A stretch of DNA of 42,558 nucleotides. Origin: Candidatus Woesebacteria bacterium (GTDB lineage: Bacteria > Patescibacteriota > Microgenomatia > Woykebacterales > 2-01-FULL-43-14). Location of the stretch: NCBI GenBank assembly GCA_020060105.1, contig JAGVAV010000004.1, positions 1 to 42,558 of the forward strand, given 5' to 3'. Of this stretch, positions 1 to 9,719 are shown piece after piece. Within the stretch, counting starts at the first letter, position 1. Each line of letters opens with the position of its first letter. The position numbers and the translations under genes are program-made. The notes under the pieces are model-generated. The model had not been told where the DNA came from, ran no database searches, and saw nothing but the letters and a program-made list of their open reading frames with translations.

Positions 1-784
1 CGCTAAAAAGCACGTAATCGAAAATCGAGGGCAAAGAAGCTTCGGATTTAAAGACCTTAACCTTTCTCTCCGAAGAACCAGAAGTTCCAGTCGAAGTGAT
101 TTCGTAACCTTGGGTTGGTAAAGTGTTACCTAGGTCTGTCTTAAATTTAAACTTTGCATTCCCATAAACGGGACGAACTCTCATATACATTTCATTACTA
201 GTATCATTGAATGGAATATCTATTACTTGCCCATAAGAATACCCTTCAGCCCCCCCACCGGCAGAAATAAAACCATTTTGCGCAGTTCTTGTCGACGTTG
301 GATCATAAGCCCATTTGTTCATCACGATATTCTCTCCGCTAGTGTCATCATCGTAAATTAAAGAAATAACTATTGCTGGCACCTCACCAGTCGAAAGCTG
401 CTTATCCCAATAAACATAAACCTTTTTACCCTGGGAAAAGCCCGTTAGCTTCACTTGAATAACTTCATCCTTTTTGACTGCCTCAAGCGGTTCATAAGAA
501 TCACCACTCACTGGAGCGATACTGTAACTTACGTTAGAACCACCTATACTGAAAGACGACCCAACATAACTACCTTCAGCAATATCGCGTAAAGCTTTTT
601 CCACCCCTGCCTCCGCGGCGGCAAAAGCCCGGTTGGCTTGTTCAGTGTTGGTTGATAAACGGATATCGGTCACGGAGCGAGAAACTAAAGATAAAGCAAT
701 GGTGATACCAACCACCAAAATGAGCACAACGACAACAAGCATTTGGCCTGATTGATCTTTGTAATTGTTTTGAATAACTTTCAT
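1..784 (-). CDS. PilX-like pilus assembly protein (3' end outside window)
   Basis: Minus-strand ATG at 784; translation begins MKVIQNNYKDQSGQMLVVVVLILVVGITIALSLVSRSVTDIRLSTNTEQANRAFAAAEAGVEKAL, a PilX-type N-terminus; open to the window edge. Confidence 0.75.
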   Translation of the reverse strand, partial: MKVIQNNYKDQSGQMLVVVVLILVVGITIALSLVSRSVTDIRLSTNTEQANRAFAAAEAGVEKALRDIAEGSYVGSSFSIGGSNVSYSIAPVSGDSYEPLEAVKKDEVIQVKLTGFSQGKKVYVYWDKQLSTGEVPAIVISLIYDDDTSGENIVMNKWAYDPTSTRTAQNGFISAGGGAEGYSYGQVIDIPFNDTSNEMYMRVRPVYGNAKFKFKTDLGNTLPTQGYEITSTGTSGSSERKVKVFKSEASLPSIFDYVLFS

Positions 785-838
785 GGCAGCCCTCGCTTTC
801 ATTTTATAACTAACCAAAAAACATTTCAAGAGGTCATT

Positions 839-1396
839 TTAGTAGTTTCTCAACAAAAGAATCGTTTGAAAATCCAAAGACATTCCTGATCGAGTAAGAG
901 TCATTTTCGCCCTCACCACTGTCGGCCGGCTGCCCTTATTAGGAACCTCAAAAGTAACACCGCTGACTTGGATACTGGAACTATCCGTTAATGAAGTAAA
1001 ACTCGCATCTCCTGAGTTTTTCCTTTCAATCTTACCGCTATCTAAACGGAAAACCGTCGTCGTCTCATCTCTATTTTTCAGAGCCAACTTATCCCCAGGA
1101 TAGACAATCCCCGCAGCATCCGAAAACTCTGTCGCATCACTGTTATCCAAAACCGCCTTCGCGTTCTTGACTGCAAATTCTAACTGACTGTGTAGATAAT
1201 TGCTGTTTTGTTTAATCTCGTTAACCGCCTCCACCGTCTGATTACTCTGATAAATACTCAAAAGAATGCCCCCAATAAAGACGGAAAGCGTTCCAATAAT
1301 CGACATCACCACCAAAAGTTCGATTAGGGTAAACCCGCGGAAATTTAGGCTTAATTTTTTGGCCAAATTACCTTTACTCATCTTAATTTTCACCAC
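839..1396 (-). CDS. type IV prepilin-like protein
   Basis: N-methylation motif GFTLIELLVVMSIIG; inside pilus operon. Confidence 0.85.
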   Translation of the reverse strand: MVKIKMSKGNLAKKLSLNFRGFTLIELLVVMSIIGTLSVFIGGILLSIYQSNQTVEAVNEIKQNSNYLHSQLEFAVKNAKAVLDNSDATEFSDAAGIVYPGDKLALKNRDETTTVFRLDSGKIERKNSGDASFTSLTDSSSIQVSGVTFEVPNKGSRPTVVRAKMTLTRSGMSLDFQTILLLRNY

Positions 1397-1902
1397 TTAG
1401 ATAACTTTTCCGCTATCTCCACCTCTTCACCTGCCCACCTAACTTTTACGGTTACATCCTTAATGTTTGACCCTCCCTCGATCACGACTCTTCGCTCAAA
1501 ATTAGTTGAGCCAATCGATTCCCAGTTTGTCGGATCTTGCACTATTCTTAAATTATCTAAATCAGCACTACTATTAAGAGGAGTGGGAATCTCTAGTTTA
1601 TAGTTCCCATTAAAATTGTTGCCTGGAGAAGTCGCGCTGTCCCACAAGGCGCTCCAGCGATAAGAGTTTGTGCTAATTTCCACCGAGTTAGCCCGGTCTA
1701 AGTCCCGAATAGCTCTTATCGCTTCCATCCCTTCTTGAGCATATTTAATCGCCTGCAATTTGCTCTTCGCGTAGTCAGCTTCCTTAGTTGCCCTCACGGC
1801 AAAGTTAGCCAAAACAACTACCACCACCGCCGTCAGGGCTACCGCCCCTACCGCCTCAATCAAACTCTGGCCGTTTTGACTAAAGATAACCCGTCTGCTC
1901 AT
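1390..1902 (-). CDS. PilV-like prepilin
   Basis: GQSLIEAVGAVALTAVVVVVL hydrophobic N-terminus; overlaps neighbouring pilin genes. Confidence 0.75.
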   Translation of the reverse strand: MSRRVIFSQNGQSLIEAVGAVALTAVVVVVLANFAVRATKEADYAKSKLQAIKYAQEGMEAIRAIRDLDRANSVEISTNSYRWSALWDSATSPGNNFNGNYKLEIPTPLNSSADLDNLRIVQDPTNWESIGSTNFERRVVIEGGSNIKDVTVKVRWAGEEVEIAEKLSKW

Positions 1903-2447
1903 GGTATCACTATCACTCCGTTCGGATCAACGGTAACGTCGATTGAAATCACCCCGTCGTAAGTAATCTTAAAAGTGGCTCTAGTAATCCCCGATACTTC
2001 CGTAACATTACCTGTAGCATCATCATAGTCATGAAACACTGTTGAGGATGCGACCCTCTTAAAAGCGATTCTATCGGTAGCCGAAGAAGGAATCGTTGAA
2101 AGTTCTATGGTCATCTTTGGGGGAAGATTATATGTCTTTCCTGAATGGGTGCCTCCTAAAGTACAACTTTGAGAAACACGATAAGAAGTGTTACTCGGCA
2201 GGTAAACGTAAGTATACTCTGAACTTCCTAGGGAACACTCATTGATGCTGGAAGAAGCCATATTTTGAGCGTAACGAAGATTGGTTCTTAGCTCTATCGC
2301 GGCATTTCTTAACTTGCCTTGCCGATTTTCAGAATTAAAATAGCTAATCCCTATTCCCGCCAGCACTCCCGCGATTACCACTGTTATGATCAGCTCGATT
2401 ATTGTAAAACCTGAAGAAGATTTTAGAATAAGTTTAGGCAGTTTCAT
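1899..2447 (-). CDS. GspH/FimT-like prepilin
   Basis: GFTIIELIITVVIAGVLAGIG motif; operon context. Confidence 0.85.
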   Translation of the reverse strand: MKLPKLILKSSSGFTIIELIITVVIAGVLAGIGISYFNSENRQGKLRNAAIELRTNLRYAQNMASSSINECSLGSSEYTYVYLPSNTSYRVSQSCTLGGTHSGKTYNLPPKMTIELSTIPSSATDRIAFKRVASSTVFHDYDDATGNVTEVSGITRATFKITYDGVISIDVTVDPNGVIVIP

Positions 2448-2681
2448 ATTGTTTTCCTAGTTTAGAGTTAACATCAGGAGTTACGCACTTATATTCAATG
2501 TCCTTATCTGGTCAAATTACTCTGGATTCCCGGTACGTTAGAACCATTGACCTCGAAGCGAAAACCTAAAGGAATTAACTCTTGTTGAAACCGTGAGTTA
2601 CAAGTATCGTTATCCATGGTTCTTACGTACCCCGCTTCCGCGGGAATGACAAGTATGCAAGTCCTGTCATTACAACTAGAC

Positions 2682-3059
2682 TTACTTCATCTCCACCATG
2701 TAGCTATATGTGTTCCCGCCACAAGACCCGCCAATAGACCCGCTTGGAGGATATTTTAAATCAGTATAGAGCTTATAACCTGTCCGCCGCCCTTTGGCGT
2801 CTGTTACCGGTTCGTAGCAAAAATTGGGTTTTGAATAACTTGCCGGATATTGATAATCATCCGGATTAGCTTTCAACCCCCGCTCCAACTCCTTCTGAAT
2901 CTCCGCCATCTCATTCAACCTGTTAGCATCACTTCTTTGGGAATTAATAAAGGGAAAAACAGCGATCGTCGCGGAAGAAAGAATAGCAATCACCGCAATG
3001 ACAATCAAGAGCTCCATCATCGTTAAACCAGAAGAACCAAGCTTGAAAATATTTCTCAT
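2682..3059 (-). CDS. type IV prepilin-like protein
   Basis: GLTMMELLIVIAVIAILS motif. Confidence 0.8.
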   Translation of the reverse strand: MRNIFKLGSSGLTMMELLIVIAVIAILSSATIAVFPFINSQRSDANRLNEMAEIQKELERGLKANPDDYQYPASYSKPNFCYEPVTDAKGRRTGYKLYTDLKYPPSGSIGGSCGGNTYSYMVEMK

Positions 3060-3117
3060 TAGACAACCATAAAAGAATCCAAGTAAGGTAAAAATTTTGA
3101 ATTCGGTTAAATCGGGT

Positions 3118-3212
3118 TTGATTAAAGATTAACGATTGATGATTAACGATTATTTACTCTTCTGAGGACTAAAGTAAATTCTTTAATCCTTAATCATTAT
3201 TCATTAATCAAG
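3118..3212. repeat. dispersed GATTAA-type hairpin repeat, copy 1
   Basis: ttgattaaagattaacgattgatgattaacgattattta...taaattctttaatccttaatcattattcattaatcaag, imperfect inverted arms. Confidence 0.7.
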
Positions 3213-3228
3213 CTTACTAGTTTTTACT

Positions 3229-4020
3229 TTAACGTAGTATAGCATTAAAATACCAATCAATCAACCAGTTTCCATAAAACATGGCCATTATCGCCCCTAC
3301 CGCCAGAAAGGGCCCGAAAGGAATCGTCTGGCCGAATTTTTTTCTTCTCGTCGCGATCAAGCCCAAACTGACTATCGCCCCCAGAACAAAGCTAAGATAT
3401 AGACCGGCCAAGGCGTTCGGCCAGCCTAAAAGCAGGCCGATAAAAGCCCCCAGTTTGACGTCCCCGCCGCCCATCCCCTTACCCTTAGTCAACCAAATAA
3501 TCGCTAAGAAAAATAGCCCCGCCCCCAAGCCCGAAAGCAGATCTTCCCAACGCCCCAGGAAAGATTTATAGAGTACGCCGATAACAATCGCCGGCAGGAT
3601 AACCTTGTCCGGAATTAGCCCATACCTTAAATCGTAGGCAAAGACGACGATAAAGACAGCCGCGGAAAAAAGGTAAAAGCCCAGAGTTACCAGGTCCATT
3701 ATTTCCACCGCTATGGGGGCAGGTTTGGCCCCTAATCCGATAAAGACGAAAACGAATAAAAGGGCGGTGGATAATTCTACCAGCGGGTATTGAATGGAAA
3801 TAGGGGAGCAACAGTAACGGCAGCGGCCCCTCAAAATTAACCAACTAAAAACGGGGATGAGGTCAAGCCAGGTTAGAACACGATTACATTTTAAACAATG
3901 AGAACGGGAGAAGAGGATCTTTTCCCCAGACTTTAAACGGTAAATTAAAGCGTTTAAGAATGAACCCACCAAAAGTCCAACTACAAAAACAGTAACAACG
4001 AAAAGTGAAATTTCTTCCAT
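3229..4020 (-). CDS. pilD: prepilin peptidase (A24 family)
   Basis: CLKC...CRYC zinc motif, GGGDVKLGAFIG aspartyl-protease motif, multiple TM segments. Confidence 0.92.
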   Translation of the reverse strand: MEEISLFVVTVFVVGLLVGSFLNALIYRLKSGEKILFSRSHCLKCNRVLTWLDLIPVFSWLILRGRCRYCCSPISIQYPLVELSTALLFVFVFIGLGAKPAPIAVEIMDLVTLGFYLFSAAVFIVVFAYDLRYGLIPDKVILPAIVIGVLYKSFLGRWEDLLSGLGAGLFFLAIIWLTKGKGMGGGDVKLGAFIGLLLGWPNALAGLYLSFVLGAIVSLGLIATRRKKFGQTIPFGPFLAVGAIMAMFYGNWLIDWYFNAILR

Positions 4021-4055
4021 TTACTACCTTTGCTCCAAGAAATTAAACATCGTCA

Positions 4056-4091
4056 TTAACCTATACCGGCGGTACCGCCGGTATAGGTTAA
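4056..4091. repeat. 36-bp perfect palindrome between pilin and pilD
   Basis: TTAACCTATACCGGCGGT/ACCGCCGGTATAGGTTAA, no mismatch and no spacer. Confidence 0.9.
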
Positions 4092-4110
4092 ATCAATCCA
4101 AACAACGTCA

Positions 4111-4551
4111 CTAAGGAAGATCAGGCACAGCGGCTAAACAAGGTTCATCTGTCGCCCCTGTGGAAGTTAGGTATCGAATATAACGTGTTTCCCCAACGGC
4201 GCAGCCCACCTGAACGTTCATTGTCGCGTAAGCGACTGCTTGAGTGTTATCTGTATTAGCATCCACAGTCACCCCAGCTGGAGCCAGTTTGAGATAAGCA
4301 GCAGTAACAAGGTTAGCTACTGAATCACAAACACCAGCAGTGTAAGCACCACCCTCGTTCGTATAACAAGCTTCTAAAGCAGTTGCCACTTGCCCTACGC
4401 CACTTCTAAGGTTCGCGTCATTGGCTTCCTGTATTCTTCGTTGAGGGTTAATCGCCACCAAAACTACTCCTGATAATACCCCCACAATGGCGATAACGAC
4501 TAACAGCTCGATTAAAGTAAAACCTCTTTGATTTCTCATGTCTTTGTTCAC
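4111..4551 (-). CDS. major-type type IV pilin
   Basis: GFTLIELLVVIAIVGVLSGVVLVAINP; strong SD (AGGAGGTG); next to pilC. Confidence 0.85.
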   Translation of the reverse strand: MNKDMRNQRGFTLIELLVVIAIVGVLSGVVLVAINPQRRIQEANDANLRSGVGQVATALEACYTNEGGAYTAGVCDSVANLVTAAYLKLAPAGVTVDANTDNTQAVAYATMNVQVGCAVGETRYIRYLTSTGATDEPCLAAVPDLP

Positions 4552-4558
4552 CTCCTTT

Positions 4559-5776
4559 CTACATTTTGCTGACAGAAGTTGTTATCTGGTAAATCGGCAA
4601 GATAATCGAGAGAATCAAGAAAGCAATCATCGCCCCTAAGATAATCAAGATAATCGGCTCCATGGCGGTGGTGATATTTTTCACTTCGTGCTCTGACTCC
4701 GTTTCAAAATACTTGGCCACCTTCGTTAAGACCTCGTCCATCTTACCGGTTTGCTCACCCACCGCGACCATCTGCCCGACAATCGGAGGGAAGTTAGAAT
4801 CTTTGATCAAGGGCGTGCTTAAGGGCAGCCCTTTCTCCACTACTTTTACGGTATTTAAAATCGCTTCCCGATAAACCAAATTATCCATCGTGTCGGCCGA
4901 GATCTTCAGGGCCTCGATGATCGGCACTCCCGTCCCCACCAATGATCCTAAGGTCTGGGAAAAAACAGCCAGATTAGTAATTCGGTTCAGAGAACCAAAG
5001 ACCGGCAAGCGCATAGTTATCTGATCTAAAGTTCTTTTTCCCTCATAAGTGCTTTTAAAGTAACTAAAGCCCAAAAAGAGACTGACTAAAATCAAGATAA
5101 TCAGCCACCAGTAACTGACCGAAAAATCACTCACCGCAATCACGATTTTGGTAGTAACGGGGATCTCCTGGCCGGAAGTCTTAAACATCTCGGTCAGTTT
5201 AGGGATGACCCAGATCATCATCACAAAGATAACGATAACCATCCCCACCAGGATGATCACCGGATAGATCATCGCCCCTTTAACCTTGCTTTTAAATTCC
5301 CTTTCTTTCTCCAACGAATCGGCCAGACGCAAAAGAACCCCATCCAGGTTACCCGAGGATTCGCCGGCCTTGACCATGTTAACGAAAGTCGGGGAAAAAG
5401 CCTTTTTGTGTTTAGCCAGAGCGTTGGCAAAGCTGCTTCCGCCTTGGACGTCTTTGATCAGATCGGCGATGATTTTTTGGAAACGGGTGTTTTGAGTTTG
5501 TTTTTCCAAAACTTTCAGAGCGTCCAGCAAATTAAGGCCGGAGGCAACCATGGTCGCTAACTGGCGGGTAAAATTTACTAAAGCGGTCGCGCTAATCGGC
5601 TGGAGAATGTTTAAGCTGGTTAGACTCTCAGTAAAACCGTCTGTGGTGGAAATCTTGACCACCACAAAACCCTTTTCATGCAAAATCGCCGAAGCTTGGC
5701 GGGTATCCGCCGCTTCCACTATCCCTTTGCGGGTTTTTCCTTGGTAATCTTTCACTTCATAACGGAATTGCTGCAC
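4559..5776 (-). CDS. pilC: type II secretion/type IV pilus inner-membrane protein PilC
   Basis: T2SSF repeats (FTRQLATMVASGLNLLDALKVLEKQ; FSQTLGSLVGTGVPIIEALKIS). Confidence 0.93.
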   Translation of the reverse strand: MQQFRYEVKDYQGKTRKGIVEAADTRQASAILHEKGFVVVKISTTDGFTESLTSLNILQPISATALVNFTRQLATMVASGLNLLDALKVLEKQTQNTRFQKIIADLIKDVQGGSSFANALAKHKKAFSPTFVNMVKAGESSGNLDGVLLRLADSLEKEREFKSKVKGAMIYPVIILVGMVIVIFVMMIWVIPKLTEMFKTSGQEIPVTTKIVIAVSDFSVSYWWLIILILVSLFLGFSYFKSTYEGKRTLDQITMRLPVFGSLNRITNLAVFSQTLGSLVGTGVPIIEALKISADTMDNLVYREAILNTVKVVEKGLPLSTPLIKDSNFPPIVGQMVAVGEQTGKMDEVLTKVAKYFETESEHEVKNITTAMEPIILIILGAMIAFLILSIILPIYQITTSVSKM

Positions 5777-5784
5777 CTATCCTC

Positions 5785-6846
5785 CTACCTTGGCCCCTTT
5801 ACCCGGCGCATCAGATCATCCGGCCGAAGACTGTAAGTTAAAGCCGATTCCAAAGAAACTTTGCCCCCCTTTACCAGCTTGGCCAAAGAATCCTCCAGAG
5901 TCGTCATGCCTACTTCACCGGAGGTTAAAATCATGTTATCGATCAAATGGGTCCTGCCTTCTCTGATTGCCGATCTAACCGCGGAAGTCAGCAAAAGCAA
6001 CTCCACCGCCGGGTAGCGGCCGCCTTCAATAGCCGGGATCAACCGCTGGGAAACTACCCCTTCCAAGACGTTGGACAGCTGCATTCTCACCTGAGCCTGC
6101 TGATGATCAGGAAAAACATCCACCATCCGATCAATCGTTTGAGCTGCCGAATTGGTGTGAAGGGTGGCAAAAACCAAATGCCCAGTTTCGGCGATAGTCA
6201 GAACTGAGGCGATCGTCTCGTAATCCCGCATTTCTCCCACCAAGACCACATCCGGATCCTCCCGGAGAACGGAACGCAGAGCAATCTCCCAGGAGTGGGT
6301 ATCTAAGTGCATTTCCCGCTGGGCAATCAGCGCTTTTCGGGAAGGGTAGATATACTCAATCGGATCTTCAATGGTGACGATGTGACAGGAACGCTCTAAG
6401 TTTATCTGATTAATCACCGCGGCGATGGTGGTTGATTTACCATGTCCAGTCGGCCCGGTCACTAAAATCAGACCTTGAGGAAGCTTGGTAAAATTAGACA
6501 GGTTTCTGGGTAAGTGCAGCTCCTCCAAAGAGCTGATTTTCATAGGAATCAAACGCAAAGAAGCGCTAAGATAGCCTTTTTGATGAAAACAGTTAACCCT
6601 AAAACGAGCCACCTCTCCTAGAGCGAAGGAAAAATCTATTTCTTTATTAGTCAAAAGGATTTCTTTTTGTTCCGGGGAGCAAAGCTGGTAAACCAACCTT
6701 TCCGCTAAATCCGGAGTGATCGGGGAAACATTGGCGATCGGTTCTAACCTCCCATCAATTCGAAGAGTGGGAAACGCGCCAACCATCAGGTGAAGATCTG
6801 AAGCGTTTCTTTGAAGCGCTACTTCTAAAAGCTCTTGGATTTCCAC
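5785..6846 (-). CDS. pilT: type IV pilus twitching ATPase PilT
   Basis: NASDLHLMVGAFPTLRIDG, Walker A GPTGHGKSTT, Asp box IVTIEDPIEY, GEMRD. Confidence 0.93.
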   Translation of the reverse strand: MEIQELLEVALQRNASDLHLMVGAFPTLRIDGRLEPIANVSPITPDLAERLVYQLCSPEQKEILLTNKEIDFSFALGEVARFRVNCFHQKGYLSASLRLIPMKISSLEELHLPRNLSNFTKLPQGLILVTGPTGHGKSTTIAAVINQINLERSCHIVTIEDPIEYIYPSRKALIAQREMHLDTHSWEIALRSVLREDPDVVLVGEMRDYETIASVLTIAETGHLVFATLHTNSAAQTIDRMVDVFPDHQQAQVRMQLSNVLEGVVSQRLIPAIEGGRYPAVELLLLTSAVRSAIREGRTHLIDNMILTSGEVGMTTLEDSLAKLVKGGKVSLESALTYSLRPDDLMRRVKGPR

Positions 6847-7074
6847 GGTTGCCCCCTTAAATTAACTATACATTAGGTCCTTAATTTTGTCTAGTTATCT
6901 TCACAACAAAGCTGTTGCATTCTCCACTGTCACCCCCGACTTGTCTCGATTAAGTCGGGATTTGATCGTGGCCGTCTCCACAGAGGCGGATACGTTTAAA
7001 CCCTTGATTTCGCACGACTCTCGAAAGCAATCCCGTTAGCTGGATTTCCTTCTTCAAGGGAATGGCATTGCAAA

Positions 7075-8877
7075 TTAATCTTGGGCCACTCTTAAGACTT
7101 CTTCTATCGTCGTAGCTCCCTCAAGCACCTTCAGGTACCCATCCTCTTTCATCGTCACCATGCCGTCCGCCATCGCCGCCTTTTCAATTTCCACTGCCGG
7201 CGCTTTTTCCAGCACTAACCGGCCAATTTTTTCCGTCACTGGGATCACTTCAAAAATACCCATCCTTCCCGAATATCCGGTCCCGCCGCAAGCGTCACAA
7301 CCTTTTCCTTTATAAAGTTTCAAATGGGCGATCTTTCCTGATTTTGAATGACCGTCTAAGGACAATTTCTTATGCTCGCACTCTTTTTCCAAGCAAATCT
7401 CGCACTTTTCTCCATCGCAACGCAAAAAGCTATTAAGGACCTTCCTAATATCTGCCACTACCGGTTCGGCCGGCGTAAAACTCTCTTTACAAGAATCGCA
7501 AATTCGGCGGCAAACCCGTTGGGCGATTACTAAGTTCATTGACGAGGCCAGCAAATAGCTTTCCGCCCCCATGTCTAAAAGTCTCGGTAAGGCTCCGGCG
7601 GCAGTGTTGGTATGCAAAGTGGAAAAAACCAAGTGACCGGTGAGGGCTGCCTGAACTGCTAATCCGGTCGTTTCTGAATCCCGAATCTCTCCAACCATAA
7701 TGACATTAGGATCTTGTCTCAAAAAGGAACGTAAACCGGAAGCGAAAGTCAAGCCGGCCGCCGGGTTTATCTGAACCTGATTAACCCCAGGAATCCGATA
7801 CTCCACCGGATCCTCCAAAGTCACGATATTTACCCGGGGAGAATTAATCTTAGAAAGAATGGCAAAAAGAGTGGTCGTTTTCCCACTTCCGGTTGGACCG
7901 GTGACCAGAATTATCCCGTAAGGCTTAAGAATTTCCCTTTCCACCGACTTCAGGGCCGTTCCTCTCATTCCCAAATCGCTTAGGGTCGGGACCGCTCCGC
8001 TTTTGGGAAGAAGACGCATAACTACCTTTTCCCCGTGGACTGTGGGGAGGGTGGAAACCCGCAGGTCAACTACCTGATCACTCATTTTAAAGGTGAAACG
8101 GCCATCTTGCGGAACTCTTTTTTCGTCAATCTTTAAACTGGAGAGGATTTTTATCCGAGAAACCAAAGCTTCGTTTACCCCTCGAGGCAAAACCACCCTT
8201 TCTTGTAAAATCCCGTCTATCCGATAACGCACTCTCGTTTTATCTTCCAAAGGTTCTATGTGGATATCGGAAGCTCGGCCCTTTATCGCGTACTCAACCA
8301 GGGTGGAAACAATCTTGGCCGTCGAAGATTCGCGGATAACCTCTTCCTGAACCTTTCCCAAATCCGAAATGCTTTCCTGCGCCTCAACCATCCCTCCGGT
8401 TTCTTTTAAAACCGCCGTAACCTCGGTCGCCAGGCTTTGGGAGTACTGATTCTCAATACAGCGGTTGACATCCTCCGCTAAAGTAAGGTATGGCTTGACT
8501 TTATGCCCACTTTTTCTTTCGATAAATTCGATAACCTGTAAATCTAGCGGGTCAACCATCCCCACTGAAAGAGTTTTAGTTTCTTGATCAAGATAAAAGG
8601 GGATTAGGGAGTAACGGCGTGCCACGGGCTCGGGAACCAGGTTTAGAATTTCTGAGGGAATCGGTTTATCGCCTAAGTTAATGTAAGGAATCCCTAAAAG
8701 TTCCGCCCGAGCCTTCATCAAGTCCTCTTCGGACACGAAATTATGCTCTAACAAAATACTCTCCACCGGCCGACCAGTGTTAATGCTCTCAATCTTAACT
8801 AAAGACAATTTATCCCCGTCAAGTTTTCCCTGCTCGCTTAAGATATCCTCTATTCCTTTATCGGAGACAACCTTCAT
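7075..8877 (-). CDS. pilB: type IV pilus assembly ATPase PilB
   Basis: MshEN-like N-term, GPTGSGKTTTLFAIL, TLEDPVEY, GEIRDSET, zinc-binding CDSC..CDACGGTGYSGR. Confidence 0.93.
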   Translation of the reverse strand: MKVVSDKGIEDILSEQGKLDGDKLSLVKIESINTGRPVESILLEHNFVSEEDLMKARAELLGIPYINLGDKPIPSEILNLVPEPVARRYSLIPFYLDQETKTLSVGMVDPLDLQVIEFIERKSGHKVKPYLTLAEDVNRCIENQYSQSLATEVTAVLKETGGMVEAQESISDLGKVQEEVIRESSTAKIVSTLVEYAIKGRASDIHIEPLEDKTRVRYRIDGILQERVVLPRGVNEALVSRIKILSSLKIDEKRVPQDGRFTFKMSDQVVDLRVSTLPTVHGEKVVMRLLPKSGAVPTLSDLGMRGTALKSVEREILKPYGIILVTGPTGSGKTTTLFAILSKINSPRVNIVTLEDPVEYRIPGVNQVQINPAAGLTFASGLRSFLRQDPNVIMVGEIRDSETTGLAVQAALTGHLVFSTLHTNTAAGALPRLLDMGAESYLLASSMNLVIAQRVCRRICDSCKESFTPAEPVVADIRKVLNSFLRCDGEKCEICLEKECEHKKLSLDGHSKSGKIAHLKLYKGKGCDACGGTGYSGRMGIFEVIPVTEKIGRLVLEKAPAVEIEKAAMADGMVTMKEDGYLKVLEGATTIEEVLRVAQD

Positions 8878-9047
8878 GGGCAGAACCTCGAAAAAAAATT
8901 AAAAAGCAAAATGTAAGAAGTAAAAATATAAAGTAAAATTCAAATATTTTGCTCTTTTTAGCTCTTCATGAGTAGTTTAAATATTTGGTTTTATAACAAG
9001 CCTTTGCCTTTATGTTAATGTATCAACTACATGCTATAATGTCAACT

Positions 9048-9719
9048 ATGAATGCTTCCTTAATTATTACCGGGCTTAGTAAAGAGGCTCGAGCGAAAGA
9101 AGCTAAAGAAATTGGCCTAAAGTTGAGCACGTCATTTGACATGGTCGAAGTCGAAACCGAAAACGAAAGAGGTATTGAGACGGTTCGCCAAATAAAGCAG
9201 TCTATCGCTCGAACCCCTTTTAGTTCTGAAAACAACGTTATTATTATCCATGAAGCTCAAAGACTTACTCTCGAAGCTCAAAACGCCCTTTTAAAAAGCC
9301 TTGAGGAACCGCCCGAAAAAACCTTGATTATCCTAACCGCCCCTAGTCTCGAAGGACTCTTACCCACCGTTTTGTCCCGTTGCCAAATTCGGCGCCTCGG
9401 AGAAGAAAAACTAACCCTGGCCAAGGAAACCGAAAAAACGACGGGGGAGGTAATATTAAAAGTGCTTAAAGGCACCTATGGCGAAAGGCTATCCGGCGAA
9501 ACTGAAATTAATTTAGATCATTGGCTGATTTGGTGGCGGGAGAGACTAGTTGAAAAAGTCAGTCAAGGAAAGTGTTTTCCAGATTTCAACCTGAAAGAGT
9601 TAGTTAAGATAGTGAGAAGTATCGAAAAGGTTAAACGAAAGCTAGAAAACAACGTCAATAAAAAATTGGCTCAAGACGTTCTACTTTTAAACTTACCCCT
9701 GATGGAGGAAACAAAATGA
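9048..9719 (+). CDS. holB: DNA polymerase III delta'-like (AAA+ clamp-loader) subunit
   Basis: VIIIHEAQRLTLEAQNALLKSLEEPPEKTLIILTAPSLEGLLPTVLSRCQ; no Walker A; start set at 9048 because TATAAT lies at 9035-9040. Confidence 0.8.
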   Translation: MNASLIITGLSKEARAKEAKEIGLKLSTSFDMVEVETENERGIETVRQIKQSIARTPFSSENNVIIIHEAQRLTLEAQNALLKSLEEPPEKTLIILTAPSLEGLLPTVLSRCQIRRLGEEKLTLAKETEKTTGEVILKVLKGTYGERLSGETEINLDHWLIWWRERLVEKVSQGKCFPDFNLKELVKIVRSIEKVKRKLENNVNKKLAQDVLLLNLPLMEETK

